Positions 26,425 through 36,077 of a stretch of DNA of 64,000 nucleotides are shown here, in pieces. The notes under the pieces were generated by a model. That model had not been told where the DNA came from. It was given only the letters and a program-made list of their open reading frames with translations, and searched no databases. The DNA is from Oscillospiraceae bacterium (lineage in GTDB: Bacteria > Bacillota > Clostridia > Oscillospirales > Oscillospiraceae). Each line of letters begins with the position of its first letter. Position 1 is the stretch's first letter. The DNA lies in NCBI GenBank assembly GCA_015067585.1, contig SVMC01000005.1:1-64000 (forward strand), written 5' to 3'. Position numbers and translations under genes: made by a program.

Positions 26425-27338
26425 ATCTGCTCCTCCGTTTCTAAACCAGGATGAGTTTCAAAATAAGCCACGGTCTGACGGGCATTCCTGAGAATTTCCG
26501 CCTTCAGATCCGCCAATGTATCAAATTTTTGCTCCGGACGAAGGAATTCGCACAAAGCAAGGCGAATGGGCTGTCCGTAAAGGTCGCCGGAGTAGTCAAG
26601 CAGCCACGGCTCGACGGTAAGCTCTGTCCCGCCCACGGTGGGGCGGCGGCCGATGTTGGTCACCGCCGGGAAGCTGCCCTGGGGCGTATGGGCCAGAGAG
26701 ATATATACGCCGCTTTTGGGCAGAAGGATCTCCGGCGGGATCTGGAGGTTTGCCGTTGGCGTTCCCAGTGTCCTTCCCAGACCGCTGCCATGGATGACCG
26801 TTCCTGAAAGGAAGGGAAAATGCCCCAGAAACTGCCGCGCTTTTGCCACATCGCCATCTGAAATGAGTTGCCGGATGCGGGTGGAGGACACGGTTTCTCC
26901 GTTCACCTCCACCTTTTCGATCACTTCGCAGCCAAGGCCACGGTCACGGCAGGCTTTTTGCAGCATTTGCGCGGTTCCTTCTCCACGATAACCGAAGCGG
27001 TAATCATAGCCGCACACAAGGCAGGCTGCATGAAGGGTCCCGATGAGATAATCATCCAAAAACCGCTCCCAAGGCATCTGCATCATGTCCCGGTCGAAAT
27101 GAAGGAACACAACATCATCCATGCCGTGGGCCTTCAGAAGTCGCTGCCGTTCTTCCCGGGGATAGAGCAGAGGAACCGACTTTCCCCGCACCAGTTCGTC
27201 CGGGTGAATATCAAAGGTCATTGCTACGGCGGGAATTCCCAAAACATCCGCCTGTGCCCGTGCCTTTCTCAAAAGCGCCGCGTGGCCCAAATGGACACCG
27301 TCAAAAAAGCCCAAAGCCACAACAGTAGGCTGTTTCAA
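26421..27338 (-). CDS. ribF: Bifunctional riboflavin kinase/FAD synthetase
   Basis: VALGFFDGVHLGHAALL, CGYDYRFGYRGEGT, STRIRQLISDGDV, GSGLGRTLGTPTANL; TTG start. Confidence 0.94.
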   Translation of the reverse strand: MKQPTVVALGFFDGVHLGHAALLRKARAQADVLGIPAVAMTFDIHPDELVRGKSVPLLYPREERQRLLKAHGMDDVVFLHFDRDMMQMPWERFLDDYLIGTLHAACLVCGYDYRFGYRGEGTAQMLQKACRDRGLGCEVIEKVEVNGETVSSTRIRQLISDGDVAKARQFLGHFPFLSGTVIHGSGLGRTLGTPTANLQIPPEILLPKSGVYISLAHTPQGSFPAVTNIGRRPTVGGTELTVEPWLLDYSGDLYGQPIRLALCEFLRPEQKFDTLADLKAEILRNARQTVAYFETHPGLETEEQI

Positions 27339-27339
27339 A

Positions 27340-28212
27340 TCAGTTCACCTCAAAAAAGCTTTTGATTCCCTGCGCCATACCCTCTTTGATCTGGCCCAGA
27401 GCCAAAAAGCTGCCATCCGCACCGTAAAAACGGTAGGTTCCCTCAGAATTGTGGGCGGTAAACCGTCCACCGTTGCGGATGCAGCGGGTCTGATTCTCGC
27501 TCAGATGTAAAGCCGGGTACTGCAGGAACATACTGTCCACCGGCAGAAGCAGGGCCTGCCGCTCTTCCGGAGACAGTGAGAGCAGTTCCTCAATGGTATG
27601 GGCACCGCTCAGGTCGTAGCGGCCTGCCCGGGTGCGGCGAAGGGAATGCATACACCCGCCGCAGCCAAGGCGCTTACCCAGTTCTGCGCACAGAGTGCGC
27701 ACATAGGTGCCCTTGGAGCAGTGCACCCGAAACTGCCAGAGTTCGCCGTCCCCCTCCAAAAGTTCGGTTTCGTGAATGACGATCTTTCTGGCAGGACGCT
27801 CCACCTGCTTGCCGGCTCTTGCCAGCTCATAGAGCTTTTTGCCGTGGATCTTCACGGCGGAGTACATGGGCGGCACCTGCATCTGCTCTCCGTTCAGGGA
27901 GGACAGAGCGACTTCTACCTGAGAACGGGTCACCTGCACCGGTGCTTCCCGCAGCACCTCGCCGGTGATGTCCTCGGTATCCGTCTCCATACCGAGGCGA
28001 AGCCCGGCAACATATTCCTTATCGGCGGATTCAAAGAATTCCACCGCCCGGGTAGCTCTGCCAAGGAAAATGGGCAGCACTCCCGTAGCCATGGGATCGA
28101 GGGTACCGCCATGACCCACCCGGCGCTCGGAGAAGATGCCCCGCAGCTTTGCGGCCACATCCTGGGAAGTCCAGCCGGGACTTTTGTCAATGATAATAAT
28201 TCCGCTGGCCAT
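27340..28212 (-). CDS. truB: tRNA pseudouridine(55) synthase
   Basis: GIIIIDKSPGWTSQDVAAKLRGIFSERRVGHGGTLDPMATGVLPIFLGRATR. Confidence 0.95.
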   Translation of the reverse strand: MASGIIIIDKSPGWTSQDVAAKLRGIFSERRVGHGGTLDPMATGVLPIFLGRATRAVEFFESADKEYVAGLRLGMETDTEDITGEVLREAPVQVTRSQVEVALSSLNGEQMQVPPMYSAVKIHGKKLYELARAGKQVERPARKIVIHETELLEGDGELWQFRVHCSKGTYVRTLCAELGKRLGCGGCMHSLRRTRAGRYDLSGAHTIEELLSLSPEERQALLLPVDSMFLQYPALHLSENQTRCIRNGGRFTAHNSEGTYRFYGADGSFLALGQIKEGMAQGIKSFFEVN

Positions 28213-28221
28213 GGTGCCACC

Positions 28222-29187
28222 TCAATCCTTCAGCTCGGGGTAATAGGTGTAAATGGCCTGCAGAAGGGCACTCGTTGCCTCTTCCGGGGTGCCGCGCACA
28301 CTGGCACCGGCAGCGCAGACATGGCCGCCGCCGCCAAGGCTTTTGCAGATGGCGCCCGCGTCAAAGCAGCGGTCGGTGCGAAGGGAGATCTTTACCCCCT
28401 CATCGGGAAGCTGCCGCAGCATGGCAGCGATCTCTACGCCCTCGATCATCCGGGCAAAGCCGGAAATATCGTCCACATCGTCCTCTGTCAGGCCCAGCTC
28501 TTCCCGAAGGGCATGGGGAATGCAGCAGATGCCGATGCGGTTCTCAGAATAGAACGCCATGGATTCGGTGAGATAGGCTTCCAGCTTTAATCTTGCATAG
28601 CGCTTGATCTCAAAGAGGCTGCGGTTGATGGGATAGACCTCCACACCGGTGCGCAGCAGCTCTGCCGCCACCCGGAAGGTGTTCTCGGTGACATTGGAAT
28701 AGCGGAAGCAGCCGGTGTCTGTGGACAGTGCCACATACAAAGCCGCTGCCATGTCCTTTGTGATCTCCACATCCATGCTTTTCAGCACATCGTAGATGAT
28801 CTCGCCGCAGGCTGCCCGCTCGGGTCGCACAAGACTCTGCTTTGCGTAGCCGGAATTGGTGCCGTGATGGTCAATGGCAAGGACGATTTCCGCATTTTCC
28901 GGAAGGCCCTTGAGGAGCATATCCTCCGCTGCCACATCCACGGACACAAGGCTTGCGCCCCGGGGGATCTCGTCGCAGCAAAGGCCCTCCAGCCAGGGAC
29001 TGTACTTTTCCGTCAGCTGGGGATTCTTGAGCACCCAAGCCTGCTTGCCCTTCTGGCGAAGGCCAAGGCACAGAGCTGCCGCAGACCCTACGGTGTCCCC
29101 GTCGGGACGGCGGTGGGTCAGGATCACGATGCGGTCAAGGGCCAGAAGTGCCCCGGCCATGCGTGCTTCATTCATCATCTTCGCCAC
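28222..29187 (-). CDS. nrnA: DHH phosphoesterase (NrnA-like nanoRNase/pAp phosphatase)
   Basis: THRRPDGDTVGSAAALCLGLRQKG, LAIDHHGTNSGYA, GGGGHVCAAGASV. Start could also be ATG 29175. Confidence 0.9.
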   Translation of the reverse strand: MAKMMNEARMAGALLALDRIVILTHRRPDGDTVGSAAALCLGLRQKGKQAWVLKNPQLTEKYSPWLEGLCCDEIPRGASLVSVDVAAEDMLLKGLPENAEIVLAIDHHGTNSGYAKQSLVRPERAACGEIIYDVLKSMDVEITKDMAAALYVALSTDTGCFRYSNVTENTFRVAAELLRTGVEVYPINRSLFEIKRYARLKLEAYLTESMAFYSENRIGICCIPHALREELGLTEDDVDDISGFARMIEGVEIAAMLRQLPDEGVKISLRTDRCFDAGAICKSLGGGGHVCAAGASVRGTPEEATSALLQAIYTYYPELKD

Positions 29188-29533
29188 CCTGAGGGATGTC
29201 CAGCTTGGAAAGCAGATCGAGAATATGGGCGCCGTGGGTGATGGAGTCGTCCTCGGCCCAGTGCAGTTCCGGGGTATAGCGAAGCTGCAGGCGGGCGCTC
29301 AGTTCACGGCGAAGGAAGCCGCCTGCGGACTTGAGGCCCTGCAGCGCTTCCTTTGCACAGGTCTTGTCGAAAAAGCTGACAAAGATCTTGGCATAGCGAA
29401 GATCCGGGGTGGTCTGCACCCGGGTGATGGAGATCATGGTTTTCTGGACGCGGGGATCCTTCAGGCTGCGGATGAGCTCGCTCAGCTCCCGCTGGATCTC
29501 TTCGTTGATGCGTCCGATACGATTGGATGCCAT
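29168..29533 (-). CDS. rbfA: Ribosome-binding factor A
   Basis: RIGRINEEIQRELSELIRSLKDPRV...MISITRVQTTPDLRYAKIFVSFF. Confidence 0.95.
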   Translation of the reverse strand: MASNRIGRINEEIQRELSELIRSLKDPRVQKTMISITRVQTTPDLRYAKIFVSFFDKTCAKEALQGLKSAGGFLRRELSARLQLRYTPELHWAEDDSITHGAHILDLLSKLDIPQGGEDDE

Positions 29534-29669
29534 GTGATTTCCTCCTTAGGATAATGGTTCGGTTCCGCGATTGCGGATGAAAAAAGGCGCTGGGCAGGGA
29601 CGGTTTGCGCCGACGCTGCCCTGCGCCCTATTGACATTTTGATTTTGTATCAGGGATCTTATGCCCTCA

Positions 29670-32090
29670 TCAGCGGGGAATTTCCTCCATGATGAAGCAT
29701 TCAAACACATCGCCTTCCTTGATATCATTGAAGCGGTCGATGCTCATGCCGCATTCGTACTTCTCCTGCACCTCACGGACGGAGTCCTTGAAGCGCTGCA
29801 GGGAGCCGATCTTGCCTTCGTGGATGACGATGTTGTCACGCAGGACACGGACCTGACCGTCACGGGTGATGCGGCCGTCCTTGACATAGCAGCCGGCGAT
29901 GGTGCCGATGGCACTGACACGGTAGGTCTGGCGGACTTCGGCATGGCCGATGACGGCTTCACGGAACTTAGGTGCCAGCATACCCTTCATGGCAGATTCG
30001 ATCTCGCCGATGGCATCGTAGATGACGCGGTACATACGCAAATCCACATGGTCGCGCTTGGCGGCTGCCTGCGCGGCATCGTTGGGACGGACATTGAAAC
30101 CGACCACGATGGCATTGGCGGTGGAAGCCAGAACCACATCGGTCTCGTTGATGGCGCCGACACCGGCATGGATGACCTTGACGCGGACTTCTTCGTTGTT
30201 CAGCTTCTCCAGAGAAGCCTTGACGGCTTCGGCGGAGCCCTGCACATCGGCCTTGACGATGAGGTTCAGTTCCTTCATCTCGCCTTCCTGCATCTTGGCG
30301 AACAGGTTGTCCAGCGTGACCTTCTGGGTCAGCTTGGCAGCGGCGTCCTTGATCTTCTGCTTGCGCTGTTCCACCAGCTGGCGGGCCATGCGCTCGTCTT
30401 CTACGGAGTTGAATTCGTCACCGGGGGAGGGAACTTCCGCAAGGCCTGTGATCTCCACGGGAATGGAGGGGCCGGCCTGCTTGACAGTTCTGCCCTTATC
30501 GTTGGTCATCACACGGACACGGCCAACGGCGGTACCGGCAATGATGATATCGCTCTGATTCAGGGTGCCGTTCTGCACCAGCAGGGTGGCGATGGGGCCG
30601 CGGTTCTTATCCAGACGGGCCTCAATGACGGTACCCTTGGCAGCACGGTTGGGGTTGGCGCGCAGCTCTGCCAGCTCTGCAGTCATGATGACGATCTCCA
30701 GCAGGTCGTCGATGCCTTCCCGGGTCTTGGCGGAAATGCGGCAAACCTCGGTGTCTCCGCCCCAATCGGAGGGCACGAGACCATGCTCGGTAAGCTGAGT
30801 GAGGATACGGTCGGGGTTTGCGCCGGGCTTATCCATCTTGTTGACCGCCACGATGATGGGGATCTCCGCAGCCTTGGCATGGTTGATGGCCTCAATGGTC
30901 TGGGGCATGATGCCGTCGTCTGCTGCCACCACCAAGATGGCGATGTCGGTGCAAAGGGCACCACGGGCACGCATTTCGGTGAATGCGGCATGGCCCGGGG
31001 TATCCAGGAAGGTGATAGGCTGGCCGTTAATTTCAACGGTGTAAGCGCCAATGTGCTGGGTAATGCCGCCGGCTTCGCCGGAAGCCACATTGGTCTGACG
31101 GACAGCATCCAGAAGGCTGGTCTTGCCGTGGTCAACATGACCCATGACGACCACAACGGGGGGACGGGATACCAGTTCTTCATCCGTATCCACATGATCG
31201 TCAAACAGGCGCTCTTCGATGGTGACAACGATCTCCCGCTCTACCTTGCAACCCATTTCCGTGGCCACATATTCTGCGGTATCAAAGTCGATGTTCTGGT
31301 TGATGCCTGCCATGACGCCGTTGCGCATGAGGCACTTGATGACCTCGGCGGCGGTCTTCTTCATGCGGGAAGCCAGTTCTCCAACGGTGATCTCATCGGG
31401 GATCTTGACAGTGAGGGGGGCCTTTTTGGCAATCTCAAGCTGCAGACGGCGCATCTTTTCCTGCTCTTCGTTGCGGGATTTGTTGCCGCCAACAAATTTG
31501 CCCTTCTTTTGCTGCTGCTGTTTTTTCTTGGAACCGCGGCCGCCGATGCGCTGCTTGCCACCGGTGAAGTTCTGCTCACGCTCGGTGACCAGCACATCCA
31601 CACGGTCGTCAAAACGCTCGGAGTTTACGGTGACGGCAGAGGTATCCACCACGCGGCGCTCACGCTTGCGGGGTGCCTCAGCAGGCTTTTCGGCGTTCTT
31701 GGGAGCCTCAGGCTGCTTTTCTGCCGCGGGAGCGGCCTTGGGTGCCTGCTGCTGGGATTGAGGACGGTTTTCGCCGTTCTTCGGACGGTTTGCGCCCTGA
31801 TTCTGATTTCCCCCGTTTTTGGCGGGGGCACTCTTGGGCGCGGCCGCGGCCTTCTGCTCGGCCTTTTCTTCCTTCTTCGGCGCCATGGCTGCGGCAAAGA
31901 CCTGCTCAATGGAGCTGATCTGGTGCTTCTGGGTCATATAATCGAACAGCACATTGAGCTGCTCTTCCGTCAGCACCTGCATATTGCTCTTCGGCTTTTC
32001 AAAATATTTGGAAACGATCTGAGAGACTTCCTTCGCCTCAATGCCAAAATCATTGGCCACATCTCTGACTCTGTATTTCACAATACTCAT
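29670..32090 (-). CDS. infB: Translation initiation factor IF-2
   Basis: [58 protein letters not shown]; long low-complexity N-terminus. Confidence 0.97.
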   Translation of the reverse strand: MSIVKYRVRDVANDFGIEAKEVSQIVSKYFEKPKSNMQVLTEEQLNVLFDYMTQKHQISSIEQVFAAAMAPKKEEKAEQKAAAAPKSAPAKNGGNQNQGANRPKNGENRPQSQQQAPKAAPAAEKQPEAPKNAEKPAEAPRKRERRVVDTSAVTVNSERFDDRVDVLVTEREQNFTGGKQRIGGRGSKKKQQQQKKGKFVGGNKSRNEEQEKMRRLQLEIAKKAPLTVKIPDEITVGELASRMKKTAAEVIKCLMRNGVMAGINQNIDFDTAEYVATEMGCKVEREIVVTIEERLFDDHVDTDEELVSRPPVVVVMGHVDHGKTSLLDAVRQTNVASGEAGGITQHIGAYTVEINGQPITFLDTPGHAAFTEMRARGALCTDIAILVVAADDGIMPQTIEAINHAKAAEIPIIVAVNKMDKPGANPDRILTQLTEHGLVPSDWGGDTEVCRISAKTREGIDDLLEIVIMTAELAELRANPNRAAKGTVIEARLDKNRGPIATLLVQNGTLNQSDIIIAGTAVGRVRVMTNDKGRTVKQAGPSIPVEITGLAEVPSPGDEFNSVEDERMARQLVEQRKQKIKDAAAKLTQKVTLDNLFAKMQEGEMKELNLIVKADVQGSAEAVKASLEKLNNEEVRVKVIHAGVGAINETDVVLASTANAIVVGFNVRPNDAAQAAAKRDHVDLRMYRVIYDAIGEIESAMKGMLAPKFREAVIGHAEVRQTYRVSAIGTIAGCYVKDGRITRDGQVRVLRDNIVIHEGKIGSLQRFKDSVREVQEKYECGMSIDRFNDIKEGDVFECFIMEEIPR

Positions 32091-32107
32091 ATAGCCACCT
32101 CCATACG

Positions 32108-32533
32108 CTACGATTTCTTTTTCCCGTGCCGGATATTGTCTCTGTGTGCTTTTTCTTCAGCCTGTCGCTGACGAATGCGGCGTGCTTTTTGCTCCAAAAG
32201 GGCCAAAAGCTCCGCGTGCTCCTCCGGCATACCCAAGGCCTTTACAAAGGCCAGCGCCAACTGCCCATCGGTCAGGGCGGCAATGGCGCAGGCTGTGCGC
32301 CCTACCGACCGACCTAACGCATCCTTATCAAAGGGGATCTGCAGATAGGGCTGCCCGGTGCCTGCCACAAAGCTCTGCACCCGCCGCACCGTATGCCCGG
32401 AGGCATCTGACGCGATCACGATCAGCCGTGCCTTTCCGGCTCTGGCGGCTGCGCCCACCGGCTCTTCTCCCACTTCGATTCTTCTGCCCTTGCGGGCCAA
32501 AGATAACAGATTCAGTGCCTTATTCTGCTCCAT
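32108..32533 (-). CDS. L7Ae/L30e-family ribosomal protein-like (YlxQ)
   Basis: [23 protein letters not shown]...[11 protein letters not shown]...; between rnpM and infB. Confidence 0.85.
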   Translation of the reverse strand: MEQNKALNLLSLARKGRRIEVGEEPVGAAARAGKARLIVIASDASGHTVRRVQSFVAGTGQPYLQIPFDKDALGRSVGRTACAIAALTDGQLALAFVKALGMPEEHAELLALLEQKARRIRQRQAEEKAHRDNIRHGKKKS

Positions 32534-32795
32534 CCGGCACCTCCATCTGCGCGATCAGCGCGTCATATATTTCCTGGGGGATGGGGGTATCCAGGTTGCG
32601 CTCAATGGCCTTGCTGCGCAGTGCCTGCTTGAGGCATGCCGTATCCCGGCATACATAGGCACCCCTACCGGAGGCCTTGCCCCGAAGGTCTACAGCAATC
32701 TCTCCCTGGGGCGAACGGACGACCCGCACCAGCTCGCGCTTTGGCTTCATTTCACGACAGCCCAGGCATTGCCGCATAGGTATTTTCTTTGCCAT
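32520..32795 (-). CDS. rnpM: YlxR/RnpM family protein
   Basis: KKIPMRQCLGCREMKPKRELVRVVRSPQGEIAVDLRGKASGRGAYVCRDTACL. Confidence 0.9.
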   Translation of the reverse strand: MAKKIPMRQCLGCREMKPKRELVRVVRSPQGEIAVDLRGKASGRGAYVCRDTACLKQALRSKAIERNLDTPIPQEIYDALIAQMEVPDGAE

Positions 32796-32856
32796 GGTAC
32801 TCCCTCCCTGCTTTCCGGCACTGCTGCGCCGGGTAAAACTCTGATTTGAGCGGTCC

Positions 32857-33927
32857 TTATTCCTCCGCGGCCGATTCTTCCTGCGCCTGAGAGGCAGGCT
32901 TGATATCGATCTTATAGCCGGTCAGATGGGCGGCCAGACGAGCATTCTGACCCACCTTGCCAATGGCAAGGGAAAGCTGATCGTCAGGAACCACCACACG
33001 GCAGGCCTTGACGCCGGGCTGCAGAGTGACGGAGATCACATCTGCCGGAGAAAGCGCAGAAGCAACAAACTCCTCAGGATCTTCGGACCAGACAACGATG
33101 TCCATCTTTTCGCCCCGCAGCTCATCGACCACCGCGCCCACACGACCGCCTCTGGGTCCGACACAGGCACCCACGGGATCAATGTTTTCCTGTGTGGCAT
33201 GTACCGCCAGCTTGGTGCGGGAACCGGCCTCACGGGCAATGGACTTGACTTCCACCAGCCCCTGCTCAATTTCAGGGACATTCATTTCAAACAGGCGCTT
33301 GACCAGACCGGGATGCGTGCGGGACACAAGGATCTGCGGGCCACGGTTGCTGCGGCGCACATCTGCCACATAAACGCGGATCAGATCGCCTTCGCGATAA
33401 TGCTCGCCACGCACCTGCTCATTGGCATTCAAGTAAGCATCGGTCTTGTCGCTGCCCTGGCCGATGCGGACGGTGATATCGCCGGTATCGGGGGTGATGC
33501 GAAGGACGGTACCGGTGAGGATCTCGTGCTGCTTGGAGGAGAAGCTGTCATAGATCATGCCATGCTCTGCCTCGCGAATGCCCTGAATGATGACCTGCTT
33601 TGCAGTCTGGGCAGCAATGCGGCCAAAGCCCTTGGGCTGAATGTCCACATTCACAAGGTCGCCAATCTGGGCGGTGGGTTCCAGTTCCCGGGCCGCTTCC
33701 AGAGAGATCTCGGTGAGAGGTGACAGAACTTCGTCCACGACCTCCCGCTGGGCATACATGGAAATGCCATCCTCAGTGAGCGCAACATGGATATTTTCCT
33801 TATAGCCCTCGCAGTTCTTTTTATAGGCTGCGGTCAGGGCCTGGGTGATCTTTTCAACCATATAGTCGGTGGGAATGCCGCGTTCGCGTTCCAGCTGCTT
33901 GAGAGCTGCAAAAATTTCAGCGTTCAT
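32857..33927 (-). CDS. nusA: Transcription termination/antitermination protein NusA
   Basis: MNAEIFAALKQLERERGIPTDYMVEKITQALTAAYKK...VGACVGPRGGRVGAVVDELRGEKMDIVVWSEDPEEFVASAL. Confidence 0.97.
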   Translation of the reverse strand: MNAEIFAALKQLERERGIPTDYMVEKITQALTAAYKKNCEGYKENIHVALTEDGISMYAQREVVDEVLSPLTEISLEAARELEPTAQIGDLVNVDIQPKGFGRIAAQTAKQVIIQGIREAEHGMIYDSFSSKQHEILTGTVLRITPDTGDITVRIGQGSDKTDAYLNANEQVRGEHYREGDLIRVYVADVRRSNRGPQILVSRTHPGLVKRLFEMNVPEIEQGLVEVKSIAREAGSRTKLAVHATQENIDPVGACVGPRGGRVGAVVDELRGEKMDIVVWSEDPEEFVASALSPADVISVTLQPGVKACRVVVPDDQLSLAIGKVGQNARLAAHLTGYKIDIKPASQAQEESAAEE

Positions 33928-33940
33928 GATAATCCTCCTG

Positions 33941-34393
33941 TCAGAAGTCCACACGAAGCCGGACCTGTGCGACTTCGGCTTTCGTAAAACTCATAATTGT
34001 ATCGCCGATGGTGATGGTGACATCGCCATTACAGTAACCGGTCAGAACGCCGGCAAACTCTTTGGAACCATTATGGGGCCGGTACAGCCGTACCAGCACA
34101 TCCGCGCCCATAAAGCGCTCAAAATCGCCGGGGCGCTTGAGGGTGCGCTCCAGACCCGCAGAGCAAACCTCAAAGGTATAGCTGTCCGGGATGGGATCGG
34201 CCTCATCCAAAATGGGATCCATTGCCCGGGAGACCGCTTCGCAGTCATTGATATCCACGCCGCCTTCCTTGTCAAGATAAAGGCGCAGGTACCATGTGCT
34301 GCCCTCACGGACATATTCCACATCCCACAGCTCGCAGTTCTTTTCCGCCACCACCGGTTCGGCAAGCTGACGGACCTGATCTGTAATTTTCAT
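33941..34393 (-). CDS. rimP: Ribosome maturation factor
   Basis: MKITDQVRQLAEPVVAEKNCELWDVEYVREGSTWYLRLYLDKEGGVDINDCEAVSRAMDPILDEADPIPDSYTFEVCSAGLERTLK. Confidence 0.95.
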   Translation of the reverse strand: MKITDQVRQLAEPVVAEKNCELWDVEYVREGSTWYLRLYLDKEGGVDINDCEAVSRAMDPILDEADPIPDSYTFEVCSAGLERTLKRPGDFERFMGADVLVRLYRPHNGSKEFAGVLTGYCNGDVTITIGDTIMSFTKAEVAQVRLRVDF

Positions 34394-34414
34394 AATATTC
34401 TGCCTTTCTCAATC

Positions 34415-34441
34415 AAAAAGAGAGGGGGGAGCCCCCTCTCT
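34415..34441 (-). terminator. Intrinsic terminator inside the rimP-nusA leader (candidate attenuator)
   Basis: Minus strand AGAGAGGGGG-CTC-CCCCCTCTCT-TTTT ~22 nt before rimP ATG and downstream of a consensus promoter. Confidence 0.7.
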
Positions 34442-34470
34442 CTGGTAAAACATACTCTAAGATCATAGAG

Positions 34471-34499
34471 ATTATAGCATCTTCCTCTTAAAAATGCAA
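34471..34499 (-). promoter_or_regulatory. Sigma-A promoter of the rimP-nusA-infB operon
   Basis: Minus strand TTGCAT - 17 nt - TATAAT. Confidence 0.7.
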
Positions 34500-34727
34500 G
34501 TGTTTTTCTCAGAAAATCTTCGACTTTTTTCCGCTTTTTGAAATCTTCCCCGGGTTTTCCGCGCCATATGGATGACCCGCAGACATCAAATGGGAGACAG
34601 CCTTCCAAAATCGTATTTTCCCATTAGAAAACCTCATATTCCTGTTGCTTTTTTCTCAGGCGGTCAGTATAATAAAATAAAAGAAATATTTGAATATTAT
34701 ACATGTTTTCCAGAAAGGGAGGGTATT

Positions 34728-35624
34728 ATGGACACAAAGAAATACGAAGCCATGGTTGTTTCCATCCAGCAGGGAAGCTTCACCCGTGCCTCCGATCTTT
34801 TAGGCTATACCCAATCCGGCCTGACCCATATGATGAACGCACTGGAAACCGAAGTGGGATTTCAGCTTCTGCAGCGGGGCCATTTTGGCATCCGTCTGAC
34901 ACCGGACGGTGAGCGGATCCTGCCCATGATCACAGAGTTCCTCCAGGCTGCGGAGCGCCTGCGGGAGGAGATCCGCGCCATTAATGACCGAGCCAGCGAG
35001 ACCATAACCATCGGCTCCTATTCCAGCATTGCCAGCCATTGGCTGCCCGCCATCCTTGATGCCTTCAAAAAGGATTATCCCAATGTGCAGGTCAACATTC
35101 ACGATGAATCCCGACCGCAGCTTTTTCAGGATGTGCAGAACGGGCGCTTTGACATGGCTTTTACCAGCGCACCAACAGAGGAAAATGTGGATTGGCATCC
35201 CCTGCATGACGACCCGCTGCTGGCGCTCCTGCCCAAGAGTTCTCTCATGCCGCAGGAGTCGGCATTTGCGCCGGAAAAATATGCTGGAATGCAGTTTTTG
35301 ATGCCCGCAGACGGCTATGATACCGATATTCTGAAGGTCCTGAAGGCCCACAACATCCGGCCTGAGATCCTCACTTCATCCGTCAGCGATCAGGCCATCA
35401 TTTCAATGGTGGCGCATGGTCTTGGCGTGAGCATGCTCTCAGAGCTGTCGATCCGTGGATACGAGGAGGCCGTATGCGCTCTGCCGCTGAAACCCGGGTA
35501 TTCCCGAAGTCTTGGCATCATTATGAGGAAAAATGCGATCATGAAACCAGCAATCGTAAAGCTGATCGAATGCGCCCGCACCACAGTCAATGCGCTGTAT
35601 CAGACTGCAGACGCACAGAAGTAA
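34728..35624 (+). CDS. LysR-family transcriptional regulator
   Basis: MDTKKYEAMVVSIQQGSFTRASDLLGYTQSGLTHMMNALETEVGFQLLQRGHFGIRLTPDGERIL HTH; effector domain follows. Confidence 0.93.
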   Translation: MDTKKYEAMVVSIQQGSFTRASDLLGYTQSGLTHMMNALETEVGFQLLQRGHFGIRLTPDGERILPMITEFLQAAERLREEIRAINDRASETITIGSYSSIASHWLPAILDAFKKDYPNVQVNIHDESRPQLFQDVQNGRFDMAFTSAPTEENVDWHPLHDDPLLALLPKSSLMPQESAFAPEKYAGMQFLMPADGYDTDILKVLKAHNIRPEILTSSVSDQAIISMVAHGLGVSMLSELSIRGYEEAVCALPLKPGYSRSLGIIMRKNAIMKPAIVKLIECARTTVNALYQTADAQK

Positions 35625-35636
35625 GAGATAATCGAA

Positions 35637-35661
35637 CCCGCCCCGGCTGTGCCGGGGCGGG
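35637..35661. terminator. Intrinsic terminator
   Basis: cccgccccggc-tgt-gccggggcggg followed by ccattttatt. Confidence 0.7.
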
Positions 35662-35676
35662 CCATTTTATTCTGTA

Positions 35677-35874
35677 TCAGCAGCCACAACCGTTGTCGCA
35701 GTTGTTACAGCCGCAACCACAATTGCAGCCACTGTTCCAGCCGCAGCCATTGCCGCAGCCATTGCCGCAGCCGCCAAGCAGTACCACTGCCACAATCAGG
35801 ATGATGATCCACCACCAGTTGCTGCCGTAAGCAAAGATACCGCTGCCGCAGTTATTGCAGGAATTACAAGACAT
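35677..35874 (-). CDS. Small Cys/Gly/Asn-rich single-TM protein
   Basis: MSCNSCNNCGSGIFAYGSNWWWIIILIVAVVLLGGCGNGCGNGCGWNSGCNCGCGCNNCDNGCGC; RBS aggaggt. Confidence 0.8.
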   Translation of the reverse strand: MSCNSCNNCGSGIFAYGSNWWWIIILIVAVVLLGGCGNGCGNGCGWNSGCNCGCGCNNCDNGCGC

Positions 35875-36077
35875 AGAATTGACCTCCTGTTTGAATAGTC
35901 AGCGTTGCCGCTCATTCCATGTTATGCATTCTCCACCGGTTGGTGCAAAGAGAAACCGCAAGAAAGTCAAAACGGTTATTGATTCTGTTGCTTTTTTTCA
36001 GTATACTATATTCAAATCAAACCGCTGCCCGCGCCGACCCGACCATCGGCAACGGCATCCCGCAAGGAGGATGAAAT

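Noticed and set aside
29661-32171. 836-aa plus-strand ORF
   Set aside because: Antisense to infB; composition reflects reverse reading of a conserved GC-rich gene, with no recognisable domain.
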